A stretch of 64,000 nucleotides of DNA from Ostreococcus mediterraneus. Lineage: Eukaryota > Chlorophyta > Mamiellophyceae > Mamiellales > Bathycoccaceae. Below are positions 9,825 to 19,548 of the stretch, piece after piece (position 1 is the stretch's first letter; each line of letters begins with the position of its first letter). The position numbers and the translations under genes are program-made. The stretch spans positions 677,788 through 741,787 of the forward strand of contig WMKK01000003.1 in NCBI GenBank assembly GCA_012295225.1. Direction: 5' to 3'. The notes under the pieces are model-generated. The model was not told the origin of the DNA. It saw nothing but the letters and a program-made list of their open reading frames with translations, and made no database searches.

Positions 9825-10685
9825 ATGGCGGAACAAATGGTGCGTATCGATCGACCCATCGCACGCGTCGCGTTCGTCTCGCGCGTCCGTGCTCTCCCGT
9901 GTGTCTCTCGTCGCGATCGTCGTCGTCGCCGCGCGCGCATCTCTCGTGCGTGGCAGCATCGCCAACGTGACCCTAACCGCGCGACGTCGTGTGTGTCTTT
10001 CGACCGTAACAGAGCGTACAAACCTTCGGGCGCAAGGTACGTGAGCGATGCGATTGAATGCATATCTTTTTGATGCGTCTCGCGGTCGCGTGTATCGCGC
10101 GTCGTCGTCGTCGACGCCGTCGTCGTGAGATGATGATGGGTGATGGAGGCTGAGCGCTAGGGTCTCGATCCGCGACGTCGCGCCAAATGACCGTCGTCGT
10201 CGACGATCGAACGCGTGCACGTCAAGCGTGACGGTGTGTATCGACTCTAGACACTAACCATGCGTCGTGTATTCGTGTATTCGCACGTGTAGAAAACCGC
10301 CGTGGCCGTGGCGCACACCAAGCGCGGTAAGGGCTTGATTCGCTTGAATGGAACCCCGATCGATTTGGTGCAACCGGATACGTTGCGCTTGAAAGCCGTG
10401 GAGCCTATTTTGTTGCTCGGGAAGGAGCGATTCGCGAACGTTGACATTCGCATCCGCGTCAAGGGTGGTGGACACGTGAGCCAAATGTACGCGGTGCGCC
10501 AGGCGATTGCCAAGTCTTTAGTGGCGTATTACCAAAAGTACGTCGACGAGGCGAGCAAGAAGGAGATTAAGGATCTCTTGGCGGCGTACGACCGCACGTT
10601 GTTGGTTGCCGATCCGAGACGTATGGAACCGAAGAAGGCTGGTGGCCGTGGTGCGCGTGCCCGCTTCCAAAAGTCTTACCGTTAA
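9825..10685 (+). CDS. rps16: 40S ribosomal protein S16 (uS9), three exons
   Basis: Exons 9825-9839, 10013-10036 and 10293-10685 give 143 residues, the normal length for eukaryotic S16. Exon 1 encodes only MAEQM and exon 2 only SVQTFGRK. Exon 3 starts [15 protein letters not shown] and ends in the family tail RARFQKSYR. Donors are GTGCGT and GTACGT; acceptors follow CTAAC branch-like sites at 9973-9977 and 10254-10258, 35-36 bases upstream. The tiny exons were found by extending the protein N-terminally through splice signals; the resulting [16 protein letters not shown] matches the S16 N-terminus seen across eukaryotes. S16 contacts the P-site tRNA with its C-terminal Arg. Introns clustered at the 5' end are typical of ribosomal protein genes in compact genomes. 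Confidence 0.92.
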
Positions 10686-10914
10686 ATCTCGTGCGTTGTT
10701 GCGTGGATTTATTTTGGTTTTTGACGTCAGCCGCGGGTGGCGTCGAGATGCGAAATGTGTACGGTTTTTAGTCGTGAAGGATCTAGAGAGGTCAAGTAGA
10801 GTGTCGAAATTGGTTGTAACGAGAGCGAAGTTAACAACCGCTTAATTCTTATTATCCGCTTATTCTCATGTCTTTCACGTTTCGTTGTGTTTGTTTAAAA
10901 TCGCTGCGTTTTTT

Positions 10915-12396
10915 TTACAAGTCTTCTACTAAAAAATTACGTTCGTCATCCTCCAACGCGGAGACGACGCCGTCGCCATCTTCAACGACAACGTTCAATG
11001 GGGTGATGCTACTCAACGTGCGACGAATACGCTTGTATCGACTCACAAAGTGTGCACCAAACTGCACAGTTACTAAACCACTCGCAGAGGCGAGAATCGC
11101 GAAGGCCCAACTCGTGGACGCAGCCGGATAGCCGACGTCGTGGACGATTTGCGCCCCAAACAGCTGTCCGAGCATTTCACCGGTGAAATAACAGGAAATG
11201 AAAAGTCCATTAACGAAATCTTTGACTTTCAGGTCTTCACGCGCGACTGCAGCTTGTTGAAGCGGTAGTAGAGGCACAAACGCGAATGCGCTTCCCACGC
11301 CGTAGATGAAAGATGCGGCTATGACGCACAGCCACCATCTCGCGGCGTCGTCTAGATGCGGTAAATTCAATAACGTCGAAGGTCCGAGCAAGAGGTGCGC
11401 CACTGCCATGCTGCCCATGCCAATGAGGCAAAGGACAACATTTCCAAGCTTGCCATCGTGCGAAATGAGTCCGATGAGCGGTGTGCACAACGCGTACAAA
11501 CCGGCGAGCAACGCGTACACGCATCCAATTTTTGACGGCGACAAATCGAGCGTTTGGCGCAAATACAACGGCAATGTGGTTGGAATCCCACCAAATGACG
11601 TCGAAACGACTAATTCTGCTAATAATGACGCCACAAATGTGGGGTGTCGAAGCACGCGGCTGACCATGGCTCGCGTCGAGTGCTCGATGCCCTCAACGGC
11701 TTCATCGCCCGCCACCGTCGTCGACATTGTCGTCAAACGAGTCAGCGCGTATTGCACTGGAACTATCGAGCTCGCGATGAGCACGCCGTTCACGATCAAC
11801 GGCATCATTGGACTCCCACTCACATCGTAAATTGTCCCGCCTATGATGGGCCCGATGAGCGTCCCCAAGCCCGCGGCAATTTCTTGCAAACCACTCGCGA
11901 GCGACACCGCCTCTGGCAACGCTCGCGTCACCAAACACAATATATTTACCGACGTCGCACCATTCGCCACGCCTTGCGCGAAACGAAACACCAACCACAC
12001 CACCCAGCGCGCCCGCCCGGCGAACGCCGCCGTCCCGACGACGCACGCTGCCTGCGCCGCCAGCCCAGCTCGTACGACCCGCGGCGCGCCGAATCGCCAC
12101 CCCAGTTTCGGCGCATACGGCGACACCGCGAGCACGCCGAGCGGAAGCGCCGCAAACACCACGCCCACGATCCACGGCTCCACCGCAGCGTCGGCAAACT
12201 CTTGCGAAAGGAATGGAAACGGCAGCGACATGGATGCCGTGGTCACGACCAGCGTCAACGCGAACGCGCTGAGCGTCCACGCGTGACGCGCGAGGACATC
12301 CATCGACGACGATGGTGACGACGGTGCGGTGTGCGCGCCGCTGCCGCCATCACCGCCGCCGTCGGCGTCAATTAAGCGCGCCTCGTCGCCAGCCAT
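10915..12396 (-). CDS. major facilitator superfamily carrier, SLC18/SLC18B1-like
   Basis: 493 residues from the Met at 12396. After an acidic and glycine-rich N-terminus there are about 12 hydrophobic helices in two halves. Helices 4-5 carry FRFAQGVANGATSV and LQEIAAGLGTLIGPIIGGTIYD, the latter matching the motif C-like glycine-rich antiporter helix of the drug/H+ antiporter 1 group that contains vesicular amine transporters and SLC18B1. Substrate cannot be read. The same frame is open up to 13047 but that part overlaps the divergent OCP3-like gene and is low complexity. The 3' end converges with S16. Confidence 0.78.
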   Translation of the reverse strand: MAGDEARLIDADGGGDGGSGAHTAPSSPSSSMDVLARHAWTLSAFALTLVVTTASMSLPFPFLSQEFADAAVEPWIVGVVFAALPLGVLAVSPYAPKLGWRFGAPRVVRAGLAAQAACVVGTAAFAGRARWVVWLVFRFAQGVANGATSVNILCLVTRALPEAVSLASGLQEIAAGLGTLIGPIIGGTIYDVSGSPMMPLIVNGVLIASSIVPVQYALTRLTTMSTTVAGDEAVEGIEHSTRAMVSRVLRHPTFVASLLAELVVSTSFGGIPTTLPLYLRQTLDLSPSKIGCVYALLAGLYALCTPLIGLISHDGKLGNVVLCLIGMGSMAVAHLLLGPSTLLNLPHLDDAARWWLCVIAASFIYGVGSAFAFVPLLPLQQAAVAREDLKVKDFVNGLFISCYFTGEMLGQLFGAQIVHDVGYPAASTSWAFAILASASGLVTVQFGAHFVSRYKRIRRTLSSITPLNVVVEDGDGVVSALEDDERNFLVEDL

Positions 12397-12485
12397 CGAG
12401 GCGCGCTCTGACGCCGCCGACACAGCGCTCCATACCGCGACGCGCCGCCGCCGCGACGACGCCACTGACGACGACGACGACGACG

Positions 12486-13544
12486 ATGACGGCGACGGCG
12501 ATGTGTCCACCGCGGTTGCTGTCGCAATCGACGCGCGTGCGCGCGCCGGGGGCGATGCGCCCGCGCGCGCTCGCGCCCGCCGCCACGCGCTCGGGGGCGA
12601 CGTGGATGACGCACGCGCGCGCGTGTGCGTGCGCGACGTGCGCTCGAAAGGCGCAGACGCGCGCGGTGGTGTTTTTGCCGCGCGGTGCGCGCGCGGCTGC
12701 GGGCGCGATGCGCGTCGTCGCGCGCGCGAGCGGTGGAGCTGGCGAGGAAGGGTGGGAGGATTTGTTTGCCGAGTTTGCCAAGCAAGCCGAGTTCGCGGAG
12801 GCGGAGCATTCCATTCCGCGCGCGAAGACTCGCGTGCTCGAGCGCGCGTTGGCTCGAGGACGTCGACAGGTGCAGGTGAGAGAGCTGTGTCAGGAATTAG
12901 AGTTGGATCGATCGGAGATATTGGCGTGGTTGAAGCGAAACGGGCATCGAGCGCACGAATTGGCGAAAAAGCACGCAGAGGAGATGGAGAATGAGGATGC
13001 GGAACGAGAAGAGGAGGAGCGCATAAAGGCGGAAAAGGAACGTGCAAAGGCGAAGCGAGACGCTATGAAGGAGGAAGGCGCGCGAGCGACTGGGCCGGGG
13101 GGTATGCCAAAGTATAAGTCGTATAAGAAGACGCGTCTTGGGTCAGCCAATGTGTCGACGTTGGAAAAGGTGTACGCGACGACGCAATATCCTGATGATC
13201 ACATGATTGAATCTATTCATCAAGCCACTCGATTACCGGTGAGTAAGATTATTACTTGGTTCAAGGAGAGGCGTGGGGAGCAAAAGGTTACTCGGGACAG
13301 GCAGGTGCGCGCGCTTCGCGACGACGCGCCCTCGTACGGCGGCATTGACCGTCGCGAAGGCTCTGCCGCGCGTCGTGGTACGACAGGGGCGTATTCATTC
13401 ACCGGTCGTCCGCAGCAGCGACGGGATGAAGGTCGAGACGATCGTCGGGCGGGTATGCGCTCTGGTGATAAACGCGACGAATATGGATCCTCCGCTGGGA
13501 GAAGAGCGGGGCGCGACTCGTCTTCTGAATGGACATCAAATTAA
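12486..13544 (+). CDS. OCP3-like plastid protein with homeodomain-like helix-turn-helix
   Basis: 352 residues from 12486. The first 80 residues are Ala/Arg/Thr-rich and fit a plastid transit peptide. A short helical module (LCQELELDRSEILAWLKRNG), a long charged coiled coil (EEMENEDAEREEEERIKAEK) and a homeodomain-like segment near residues 215-265 follow: LEKVYATTQYPDDHMIESIH then LPVSKIITWFKERR. This resembles Arabidopsis OCP3, a plastid-located homeodomain-type protein linked to defence and RNA editing. The recognition helix has WFKERR, close to but not the same as the WFQNRR of classical homeodomains. The C-terminus is RG/Asp-rich. Start sites at 12501 and 12555 are equally possible; the divergent carrier gene begins 89 bases away. 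Confidence 0.65.
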   Translation: MTATAMCPPRLLSQSTRVRAPGAMRPRALAPAATRSGATWMTHARACACATCARKAQTRAVVFLPRGARAAAGAMRVVARASGGAGEEGWEDLFAEFAKQAEFAEAEHSIPRAKTRVLERALARGRRQVQVRELCQELELDRSEILAWLKRNGHRAHELAKKHAEEMENEDAEREEEERIKAEKERAKAKRDAMKEEGARATGPGGMPKYKSYKKTRLGSANVSTLEKVYATTQYPDDHMIESIHQATRLPVSKIITWFKERRGEQKVTRDRQVRALRDDAPSYGGIDRREGSAARRGTTGAYSFTGRPQQRRDEGRDDRRAGMRSGDKRDEYGSSAGRRAGRDSSSEWTSN

Positions 13545-13608
13545 TTTTTTTGTACAAAACGCGCTCGCTCGAGCTGCGTTGCTTTGCTACTGATTGTAAT
13601 GCTTGTAT

Positions 13609-15636
13609 CTAAAACTTATCAGAACCCATGGATGAGCTCAAAGTGTGAAGTCCGATGGCTCCATCGCCGGCGAATTCATCGTCGTACTCGTCTGAATTTG
13701 CAAGTAAGCTTGGCGAGCGATATGCTCGCGAATACTTGAGCACGCGGAGAGTTCGAACGAGCATAACGCTCGTAACAACCCATAACGCAAGCAAAACGAT
13801 GCTTGTGATGACAAGAGTTGTCACGTGACTCGATGCTCCGTCGGCGTTGTACCCAGAGGCTTCGTTCGACCGCTCGGCGTTACCTACGCGTTTATTTGGA
13901 CACGCGCCGACATCGCGGCGTAAAATGGCAATATCAACAGGTTCCATGGCTTGAGCGGATACGTCAGGGATGGTACGACATGTGCTAGCGTCACCAGAGC
14001 GCTCAAAGTATGAGTTACTCGCCGTGGTATTCGCCACGCATGTCGTTCGCCGCCATTCCCACGTGGCGTGCGTGTCGTTATGAATGAGCAGCGACCCAGC
14101 ACCAAATGAACCTTCTCTAAATGCACTAAACCCAGGCTGCGGTTCAATCCAACCTTCGCCGTATGGACCTTCGTAATTGCCACCGTCGCCAACGACAATG
14201 TGCACAGGACCGCACGCATCCTCAGCGTAATTAAACACCGGTTTGGACCGCTCATACGCATGCACGTGGCCATTGAGCACGACATCGACGCCAGCATCAT
14301 ACAGAACTTGCTCCAAGGCTATTCGAGCGCGCTCGGCTTCCTTGAAATGACCGCGATTGGAGTTGTACCACGGCACGTGAAACACAGCGATGATCCAAGG
14401 AGTGTATTCACGATTGATGCTCGCTAAATCATCGAGCAACCAGCTCATTTGAGGCGCATCAGCGCCATCAAACAGACCCACATTAGGATTGGCGTAACTA
14501 TTGAGCCCAATCACGTGCGCATGACCGAATTCATAGGACCAAAACAGTTGAGACGGACTCTTTGATGAGACGCTTGGCGATGGGTATCTCATAGCGTACG
14601 CCGTCGACTCCAATCCATTCACGCTGACGTCGTGGTTCCCAACAACGGACAACATCGGTATCTTACTCGTTAGGAATTCCATGAGACGTCCAAAGCTGTC
14701 CCATCTCGGCGCGAACCCATCGGCATACGCTAAATCGCCGGTGTGAATAAGCACTTGCGCATCGCTGAGCGTCTCCGCCACATGCGTGAGCACCTCTTTT
14801 GTCACCTCGGTTTGCCCAGTGTCGCCAACGACGGCAATGCGCGTAAAAGTCCAAGATTGATGATGGCTTGAGTGTCTCGTTGGCACCGTAGGCACGGTAA
14901 ACGTGCGCGAAGTCGCGCTTCCGGGTAACGTATACGCCACGCGAGACCCACCAATCAAATTTCTCAGCGTCGCCTTGTGAATTAACGGTGAATGATACTG
15001 CGCATCGGGATTGTTGTAGTCCAAACACACCCCTTTATCATACGGCGCGCTCGCGAAAAACCCAGCCGGAATGACATCCTCAATCGCGCGTACGACGCGA
15101 TAGTTTACCGCGTCTGTCGCCGCCCAAGCGCTCGTATTCGCGAGCTCCACCACCTTCATCGGATCCACGCTCGGCGTCTGCCCCATGCGCGGCGCAAATA
15201 GCGTCCCAGACCCAAAACAAATCTGCGCCGTGTACGAATCGCTCGTCACCGTCGCCTTCTTCGCGCCATTCGTGCCTCGGTCATCGTCATTCACGCGTTC
15301 GTACGCCACCGTCGCGTCTCGAGCGACGCGCGCTCGCGTGGCCCACGTCACCGTGATCTCACCAATCCCCGTCGGCGTCAAGTGCACTTGCGACGGAACA
15401 TCCCCATCGTCGCCATCGTCGTCTAATAACGCGCGCTCGTGCGCCGCGCGCGCGTCTATACCGAGCGCGAGCACCGCAGCTGCGGGTGGCCTTTCAAACG
15501 CGCTCGTCACCCCGTCGCCGCGCACGCCGCGTGAACCGCGCGCGCCCGGCGCGACGCGTGCGCACACCACAACGAGCGTCGCGCACGTCGCGCGCGCGCG
15601 AGACGCGAACGACGACGACCGCGACGCCGTCGTCAT
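13609..15636 (-). CDS. purple acid phosphatase-type metallophosphoesterase with C-terminal membrane anchor
   Basis: 675 residues from the Met at 15636, with an N-terminal signal-like segment. An N-terminal fibronectin-like region precedes the catalytic domain, whose five metal-binding blocks are in order: AVVGDTGQ, HTGDLAYAD, SVVGNHD, FHVPWYNSN and LNGHVHAYER. The first has GDTG where plant enzymes have GDxG. The last 90 residues hold one hydrophobic segment (TTLVITSIVLLALWVVTSVM) and a cytosolic tail with Tyr and acidic residues, so the catalytic domain would face the lumen or outside. Purple acid phosphatases release phosphate from esters at low pH; a phosphate-scavenging role is inference. 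It is head to head with the JMJD8-like gene, with only 21 bases between the two candidate start codons. Confidence 0.85.
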   Translation of the reverse strand: MTTASRSSSFASRARATCATLVVVCARVAPGARGSRGVRGDGVTSAFERPPAAAVLALGIDARAAHERALLDDDGDDGDVPSQVHLTPTGIGEITVTWATRARVARDATVAYERVNDDDRGTNGAKKATVTSDSYTAQICFGSGTLFAPRMGQTPSVDPMKVVELANTSAWAATDAVNYRVVRAIEDVIPAGFFASAPYDKGVCLDYNNPDAQYHSPLIHKATLRNLIGGSRVAYTLPGSATSRTFTVPTVPTRHSSHHQSWTFTRIAVVGDTGQTEVTKEVLTHVAETLSDAQVLIHTGDLAYADGFAPRWDSFGRLMEFLTSKIPMLSVVGNHDVSVNGLESTAYAMRYPSPSVSSKSPSQLFWSYEFGHAHVIGLNSYANPNVGLFDGADAPQMSWLLDDLASINREYTPWIIAVFHVPWYNSNRGHFKEAERARIALEQVLYDAGVDVVLNGHVHAYERSKPVFNYAEDACGPVHIVVGDGGNYEGPYGEGWIEPQPGFSAFREGSFGAGSLLIHNDTHATWEWRRTTCVANTTASNSYFERSGDASTCRTIPDVSAQAMEPVDIAILRRDVGACPNKRVGNAERSNEASGYNADGASSHVTTLVITSIVLLALWVVTSVMLVRTLRVLKYSRAYRSPSLLANSDEYDDEFAGDGAIGLHTLSSSMGSDKF

Positions 15637-15657
15637 CCTCCTCGTTGTGACGTTTTC

Positions 15658-16587
15658 GTGATGATGGTCGTTGGACGTCAAATCATGCCTCGCACCGCGC
15701 AGTCGCGTCGGCGCCGCCCGCGACGCGCGGCGCGCATCGTCGTCCTCGTCGCATCCGTCGTCACCGCCGTCGTCGCGACGCGCCCTGTCGCGGCGCACCG
15801 GCCGTGGCGCGCGCACGATGCGGGGGCGTTCAACCAACGCACATGCACCGTGCCGACGATGGATGTCGCCGACGCGTCGCTCGAGCGCTTCATGCGCACG
15901 TTCGCCGCCGCAAACGCGCCCGTGGTCATCACTGGTTTACGTGCGCATCGCGCGGCGTTTCGCGAGGCGACGACGCGGGGGAGAATGTTGGATGATTACG
16001 GCGATGTCAAAGTCACGCTGTCCACGGCGAACACTTTTTCGTACGATAAAGTTGTGAAAACGTTGCGAGAATACATCGAGCACGACGTGGAGAAGGCGGT
16101 GGAGATTGGACAGCGTGCAAATGAGACGCTGTATTGGTTTGGCGACCACGTGGATTCGGATGGGCGCAATGTGTGGTCGACATTGTTTGCTGAGTACGCG
16201 CCATTGTCCCTTGTGCCGGCAGGTGCTGATGTGGCCTTTTCGTTTGGGATTGGTGGACCGATGTCGGGCGTGCCTTTACACGTGCACGGACCAGGGTGGA
16301 GTGAAACTATCGTTGGGAGGAAGCATTGGTTTCTGGCGCCACCGACGCCGGCGCCTGAATTTGATCCGAACGTGACGGCGTTTCAATGGGCGAGCGAGCG
16401 GTTGCGTCGAGGGAGATTTCACAACAACGACGCGCCAGAGGAAATGCTCGAGTGCACCGTCGCGAGTGGGGAGGCGATTTATTTCCCGAATGATTGGTGG
16501 CACGCCACGCTGAATTTAGATGAATCGGTGTTCATTTCGTCGTTTGTGAATTACGCGAGAGATGGCGAGGTGAAGACAGAGTTGTAG
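15658..16587 (+). CDS. JmjC/cupin protein similar to JMJD8, luminal
   Basis: 309 residues from 15658 (an in-frame Met at 15685 gives a cleaner signal peptide: basic n-region, then IVVLVASVVTAVVA). The core matches the JMJD8 signature: VPLHVHGPGWSETIVGRKHW, then FLAPPTPAPEFDPN, then EAIYFPNDWWHATLNLDESV. In ordinary JmjC oxygenases the iron site is HxD/E...H; here, as in JMJD8, the first motif is HVHG (about residue 207) and the second His is in WWHATLN (about 280). JMJD8 is an ER-lumen protein of unsettled catalytic activity. The signal peptide agrees with a luminal location. The family assignment rests on these motifs and their spacing. Confidence 0.78.
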   Translation: MMMVVGRQIMPRTAQSRRRRPRRAARIVVLVASVVTAVVATRPVAAHRPWRAHDAGAFNQRTCTVPTMDVADASLERFMRTFAAANAPVVITGLRAHRAAFREATTRGRMLDDYGDVKVTLSTANTFSYDKVVKTLREYIEHDVEKAVEIGQRANETLYWFGDHVDSDGRNVWSTLFAEYAPLSLVPAGADVAFSFGIGGPMSGVPLHVHGPGWSETIVGRKHWFLAPPTPAPEFDPNVTAFQWASERLRRGRFHNNDAPEEMLECTVASGEAIYFPNDWWHATLNLDESVFISSFVNYARDGEVKTEL

Positions 16588-16676
16588 ATGGGGTATAGTT
16601 TTATAAAACACAAAACGCGCGAGCGCTCACGCGTAGCACTAGGAGTAGCGGTAGTAGTTGTAGTAAATAAGAGCCA

Positions 16677-19412
16677 CTACTTTTCAGTGAGCTCACGGAA
16701 TCCACGCCAATCTTTCGGCGCAACGTAGTCATGGGCTTGCATGACTTTTAGCAGACTCTCACTTGGGCCGTCGCTCGCCAAAGCGCCAGATTTCATCGTG
16801 ACGGTTCGCGTGCGTTGTAGAATTTCACTCGCCTTGCGCCATTCGCCGCCAATGTAGTGCTGCAGGGCGCGATTAAACTCGAGTAAGAAGTCTTCACTCA
16901 CGCCCTTGCGGAGTTTGACTATGTCCGGATGTTCTTCGAACTCGTCAATGTATTCGTTCAGGCTCATGGTTTCTTCTTCAAACGTGCGCAATAAATTGAC
17001 ATCCTTCCCAGGCGGATCGATGTTGTCTAATCGCACGTCAAATGTGAACAATTTGACTGGATGCAGCGAGCCTTTTACAGTGACGCAGTCAATTTGTCGG
17101 CACATTTTGCGTACGTTCGGAGAAAGCAAATCGGCGAATTCACCAGTGAAGAGGAGCGGAACGCCAAATTGCTTTGTCGCCGCTTCGAGACGTGCGCTAA
17201 TGTTGACGTTTGGAGATAAGTATGAGGCGTCTACCTTGTACTCGCTTCCGATGGCGCCCTCAATGGCCCACCCGACGTGTAAACCAAAACCCATTTTTAC
17301 TTCGAAATTCGCGATGCGTTCGTTTAGTGCTTTGTTCCCGCGGTATCGGTGCAGTCGAGCGCTTCTCCGGAGCGCGCCGATGATGGTGATGAAGGATGCT
17401 AGAGCGTTGTCAGCCACAATCTGCACGTCTCGACGCTTGTCGCCAACAAGTGATGCGCTCGATGAAATATCATCCGGAGTGATCGTCTTTGGGAATTTCC
17501 ACACGAGCAAAAATGCATCGCCGATATTTTTATTCGCCGATCCGCCGTGTAAGTGGACTTCGACGTGGACGATTTTGGCAATCGTGTTGACAAACTCCAT
17601 AATGTCCTCTTGAAGAATCTCCGTTGTATCAGTGAACTGTCTGATGTCACAAAAGCCAAAAATTGCAGTCATCCTCTTACCAGGAATCATTGGATCGATC
17701 GCACCGCCGCGCTTCATGTTTTCAGCAATGATTTCTGATCCAGCGTCGCCAAAACCGACGGCGAGGAGCGAGCAGATGCGAGAAATACTATTCTCCAACA
17801 TCCTCGTCTCCATCTGTTCATCACCGTCGTCATTGCTGATGGTGAACTGTGTGAGAGGATTTTCGCTCATGACTTGTATCTTGGTCACCATTCGATCGAG
17901 CGGGCGCAGAACCAAAGTATTTGCATCCTTGCTGAAGAACATCGCTCCGAGGAGCAAAATGATGCAAACAAAGCTTGTACGCATCATGTTCAGCAGCGCC
18001 TGACGTTGACTCACCTCTTGTCGATCAAAAAACACGAAACTAAATGTACTATCCACGTCACTTTCAAATGGATAATACAGAGAGAATTCGAATTCCTCGC
18101 ATCGAAGCCGCTTGTGCGAATATCCATCGAGTGTAAAGTCAAGATTTGGATCGTCTTGATAATCCGTACCATTCAATACCAGGCGATACATGCCAGTCGT
18201 TTCGGCGTGATATTGATTCACTGCTCGATAAAAACCACTCAGTGCAGACGGCGAGGCATCGGCGTTGATGAGTATTTCGTGCGCCATGTTCAATCCACCC
18301 ATGGCGAGCTCGGTTCGAGTCCCGACGGCATACAATCCAACGTCAAATGTCGGCAACGCAAACAACATGAGTAACACACCTACAATCACGCGCTTCGTAG
18401 TCAACTCACCAAGTTTTTGTCCAACGCGTGAGTTTGAGAGTTCGTAATCTGCAAGTGAATCGATGTCGTCATCGTCGCCGCCGTCGGCGTCACCATCCAC
18501 GCCTCCCACGTCTTCAGAAAACGGCGCATCCGTCGGCAGCTTGATCACACTTTCTCGCTTCATCGTCGTGAGACTATTAAGTCGCTGTCTCGCACGCGAA
18601 ATTTCAAACGTTTTAAATATCTTCACCAGTCGTATCAAGCGAATGATGCGCACGATTCTTCCTGCTCGAGTTGCCGCCCGAGAAGCTCGTCCAGCACGCG
18701 CAAAACCGCCATCCGCCATGCTGCCATCTGAACCGCCCACTGTCAAACTGCTGTGAGCATAGTCGAAATTTGACCCATACGAGTCGACGCCTTCGCACGC
18801 GCCCATTCCTATCACCTCCATAAACTGCGGAATGTCTGCGAGTAGACTCATCGTGGCGATAGAATCGAGCCAAAAGTAAAATCCAAACGCGTACCCATCC
18901 ACCGCGGCGACGCTCGCCAAGAGCTCAATTCCAAAGCTCACCAAGCACACGTACACCATGACTAAAAACCCAGAATCTGCATCAATATCCGTCGCGAGCA
19001 TGCGTAAATCGTCACCAAATAAACTCCATACAGTGATCAGCGCCATCCATGTTGACACGCGTCCGCCGTTGAGAATCTCTCGCGTCCGCCTGCGCAGCGT
19101 GTGCACGCGAGCACTGGCGCCCGATGTCGTCGACCTTCGTTCTTTCATCCTCGACGACCGCTTCGCGCCAATCTCTTCGTCGACAAAAATATGTGTCTTG
19201 TGCGTCGTCGATGAGTCATCCGCGTCGTCGTCCGCGTCGTCGGCGATGTACGCCATCGGCGCGAAGGTGAGCTTTATGTCGGCATCACTTCGAGCGCATG
19301 GTGCGGGCGCACCGACGAATACGCTCGACCTGCGCTCGTTTGGGCCACGCGCGGCGTCGCGGCGTCGCGTAGTGGCGATATCGTCCGAACGCGTCGCGGG
19401 TGTGGGTGCCAT
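16677..19412 (-). CDS. class III adenylate cyclase with voltage-sensor-like N-terminal domain
   Basis: 911 residues. Residues 118-195 hold three hydrophobic helices. Residues 250-270 form an S4-like helix with a positive residue every third position (GRIVRIIRLIRLVKIFKTFE), as in voltage-gated channels, but no pore helix or selectivity filter follows. Further on are a helix at about 340-360, an outside-facing region to about 475, another helix at 478-496, a HAMP-like link, and a class III cyclase domain at 580-800. The domain has both metal-binding Asp residues (FCDIRQF, NIGDAFLLVW), the Lys and Asp expected for ATP specificity (EYKVD) and the Asn/Arg pair NVNISARLE. The predicted reaction is ATP to cAMP. 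All parts are in one uninterrupted frame. It is convergent with the JMJD8-like gene and in tandem with the HPS5-like gene upstream. Confidence 0.85.
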   Translation of the reverse strand: MAPTPATRSDDIATTRRRDAARGPNERRSSVFVGAPAPCARSDADIKLTFAPMAYIADDADDDADDSSTTHKTHIFVDEEIGAKRSSRMKERRSTTSGASARVHTLRRRTREILNGGRVSTWMALITVWSLFGDDLRMLATDIDADSGFLVMVYVCLVSFGIELLASVAAVDGYAFGFYFWLDSIATMSLLADIPQFMEVIGMGACEGVDSYGSNFDYAHSSLTVGGSDGSMADGGFARAGRASRAATRAGRIVRIIRLIRLVKIFKTFEISRARQRLNSLTTMKRESVIKLPTDAPFSEDVGGVDGDADGGDDDDIDSLADYELSNSRVGQKLGELTTKRVIVGVLLMLFALPTFDVGLYAVGTRTELAMGGLNMAHEILINADASPSALSGFYRAVNQYHAETTGMYRLVLNGTDYQDDPNLDFTLDGYSHKRLRCEEFEFSLYYPFESDVDSTFSFVFFDRQEVSQRQALLNMMRTSFVCIILLLGAMFFSKDANTLVLRPLDRMVTKIQVMSENPLTQFTISNDDGDEQMETRMLENSISRICSLLAVGFGDAGSEIIAENMKRGGAIDPMIPGKRMTAIFGFCDIRQFTDTTEILQEDIMEFVNTIAKIVHVEVHLHGGSANKNIGDAFLLVWKFPKTITPDDISSSASLVGDKRRDVQIVADNALASFITIIGALRRSARLHRYRGNKALNERIANFEVKMGFGLHVGWAIEGAIGSEYKVDASYLSPNVNISARLEAATKQFGVPLLFTGEFADLLSPNVRKMCRQIDCVTVKGSLHPVKLFTFDVRLDNIDPPGKDVNLLRTFEEETMSLNEYIDEFEEHPDIVKLRKGVSEDFLLEFNRALQHYIGGEWRKASEILQRTRTVTMKSGALASDGPSESLLKVMQAHDYVAPKDWRGFRELTEK

Positions 19413-19548
19413 GGCCCGCGCGCGCGTCGCGTCGAGGTGTGAGGCGGTGATGCGCGTAGTGTGTTTTGAGCGTTTTTTTGAGGAGACGAACAGTCACGCA
19501 GTGGAAGACGAGACACATGTCGCGATAAATCTACATTGCGTACGTATT

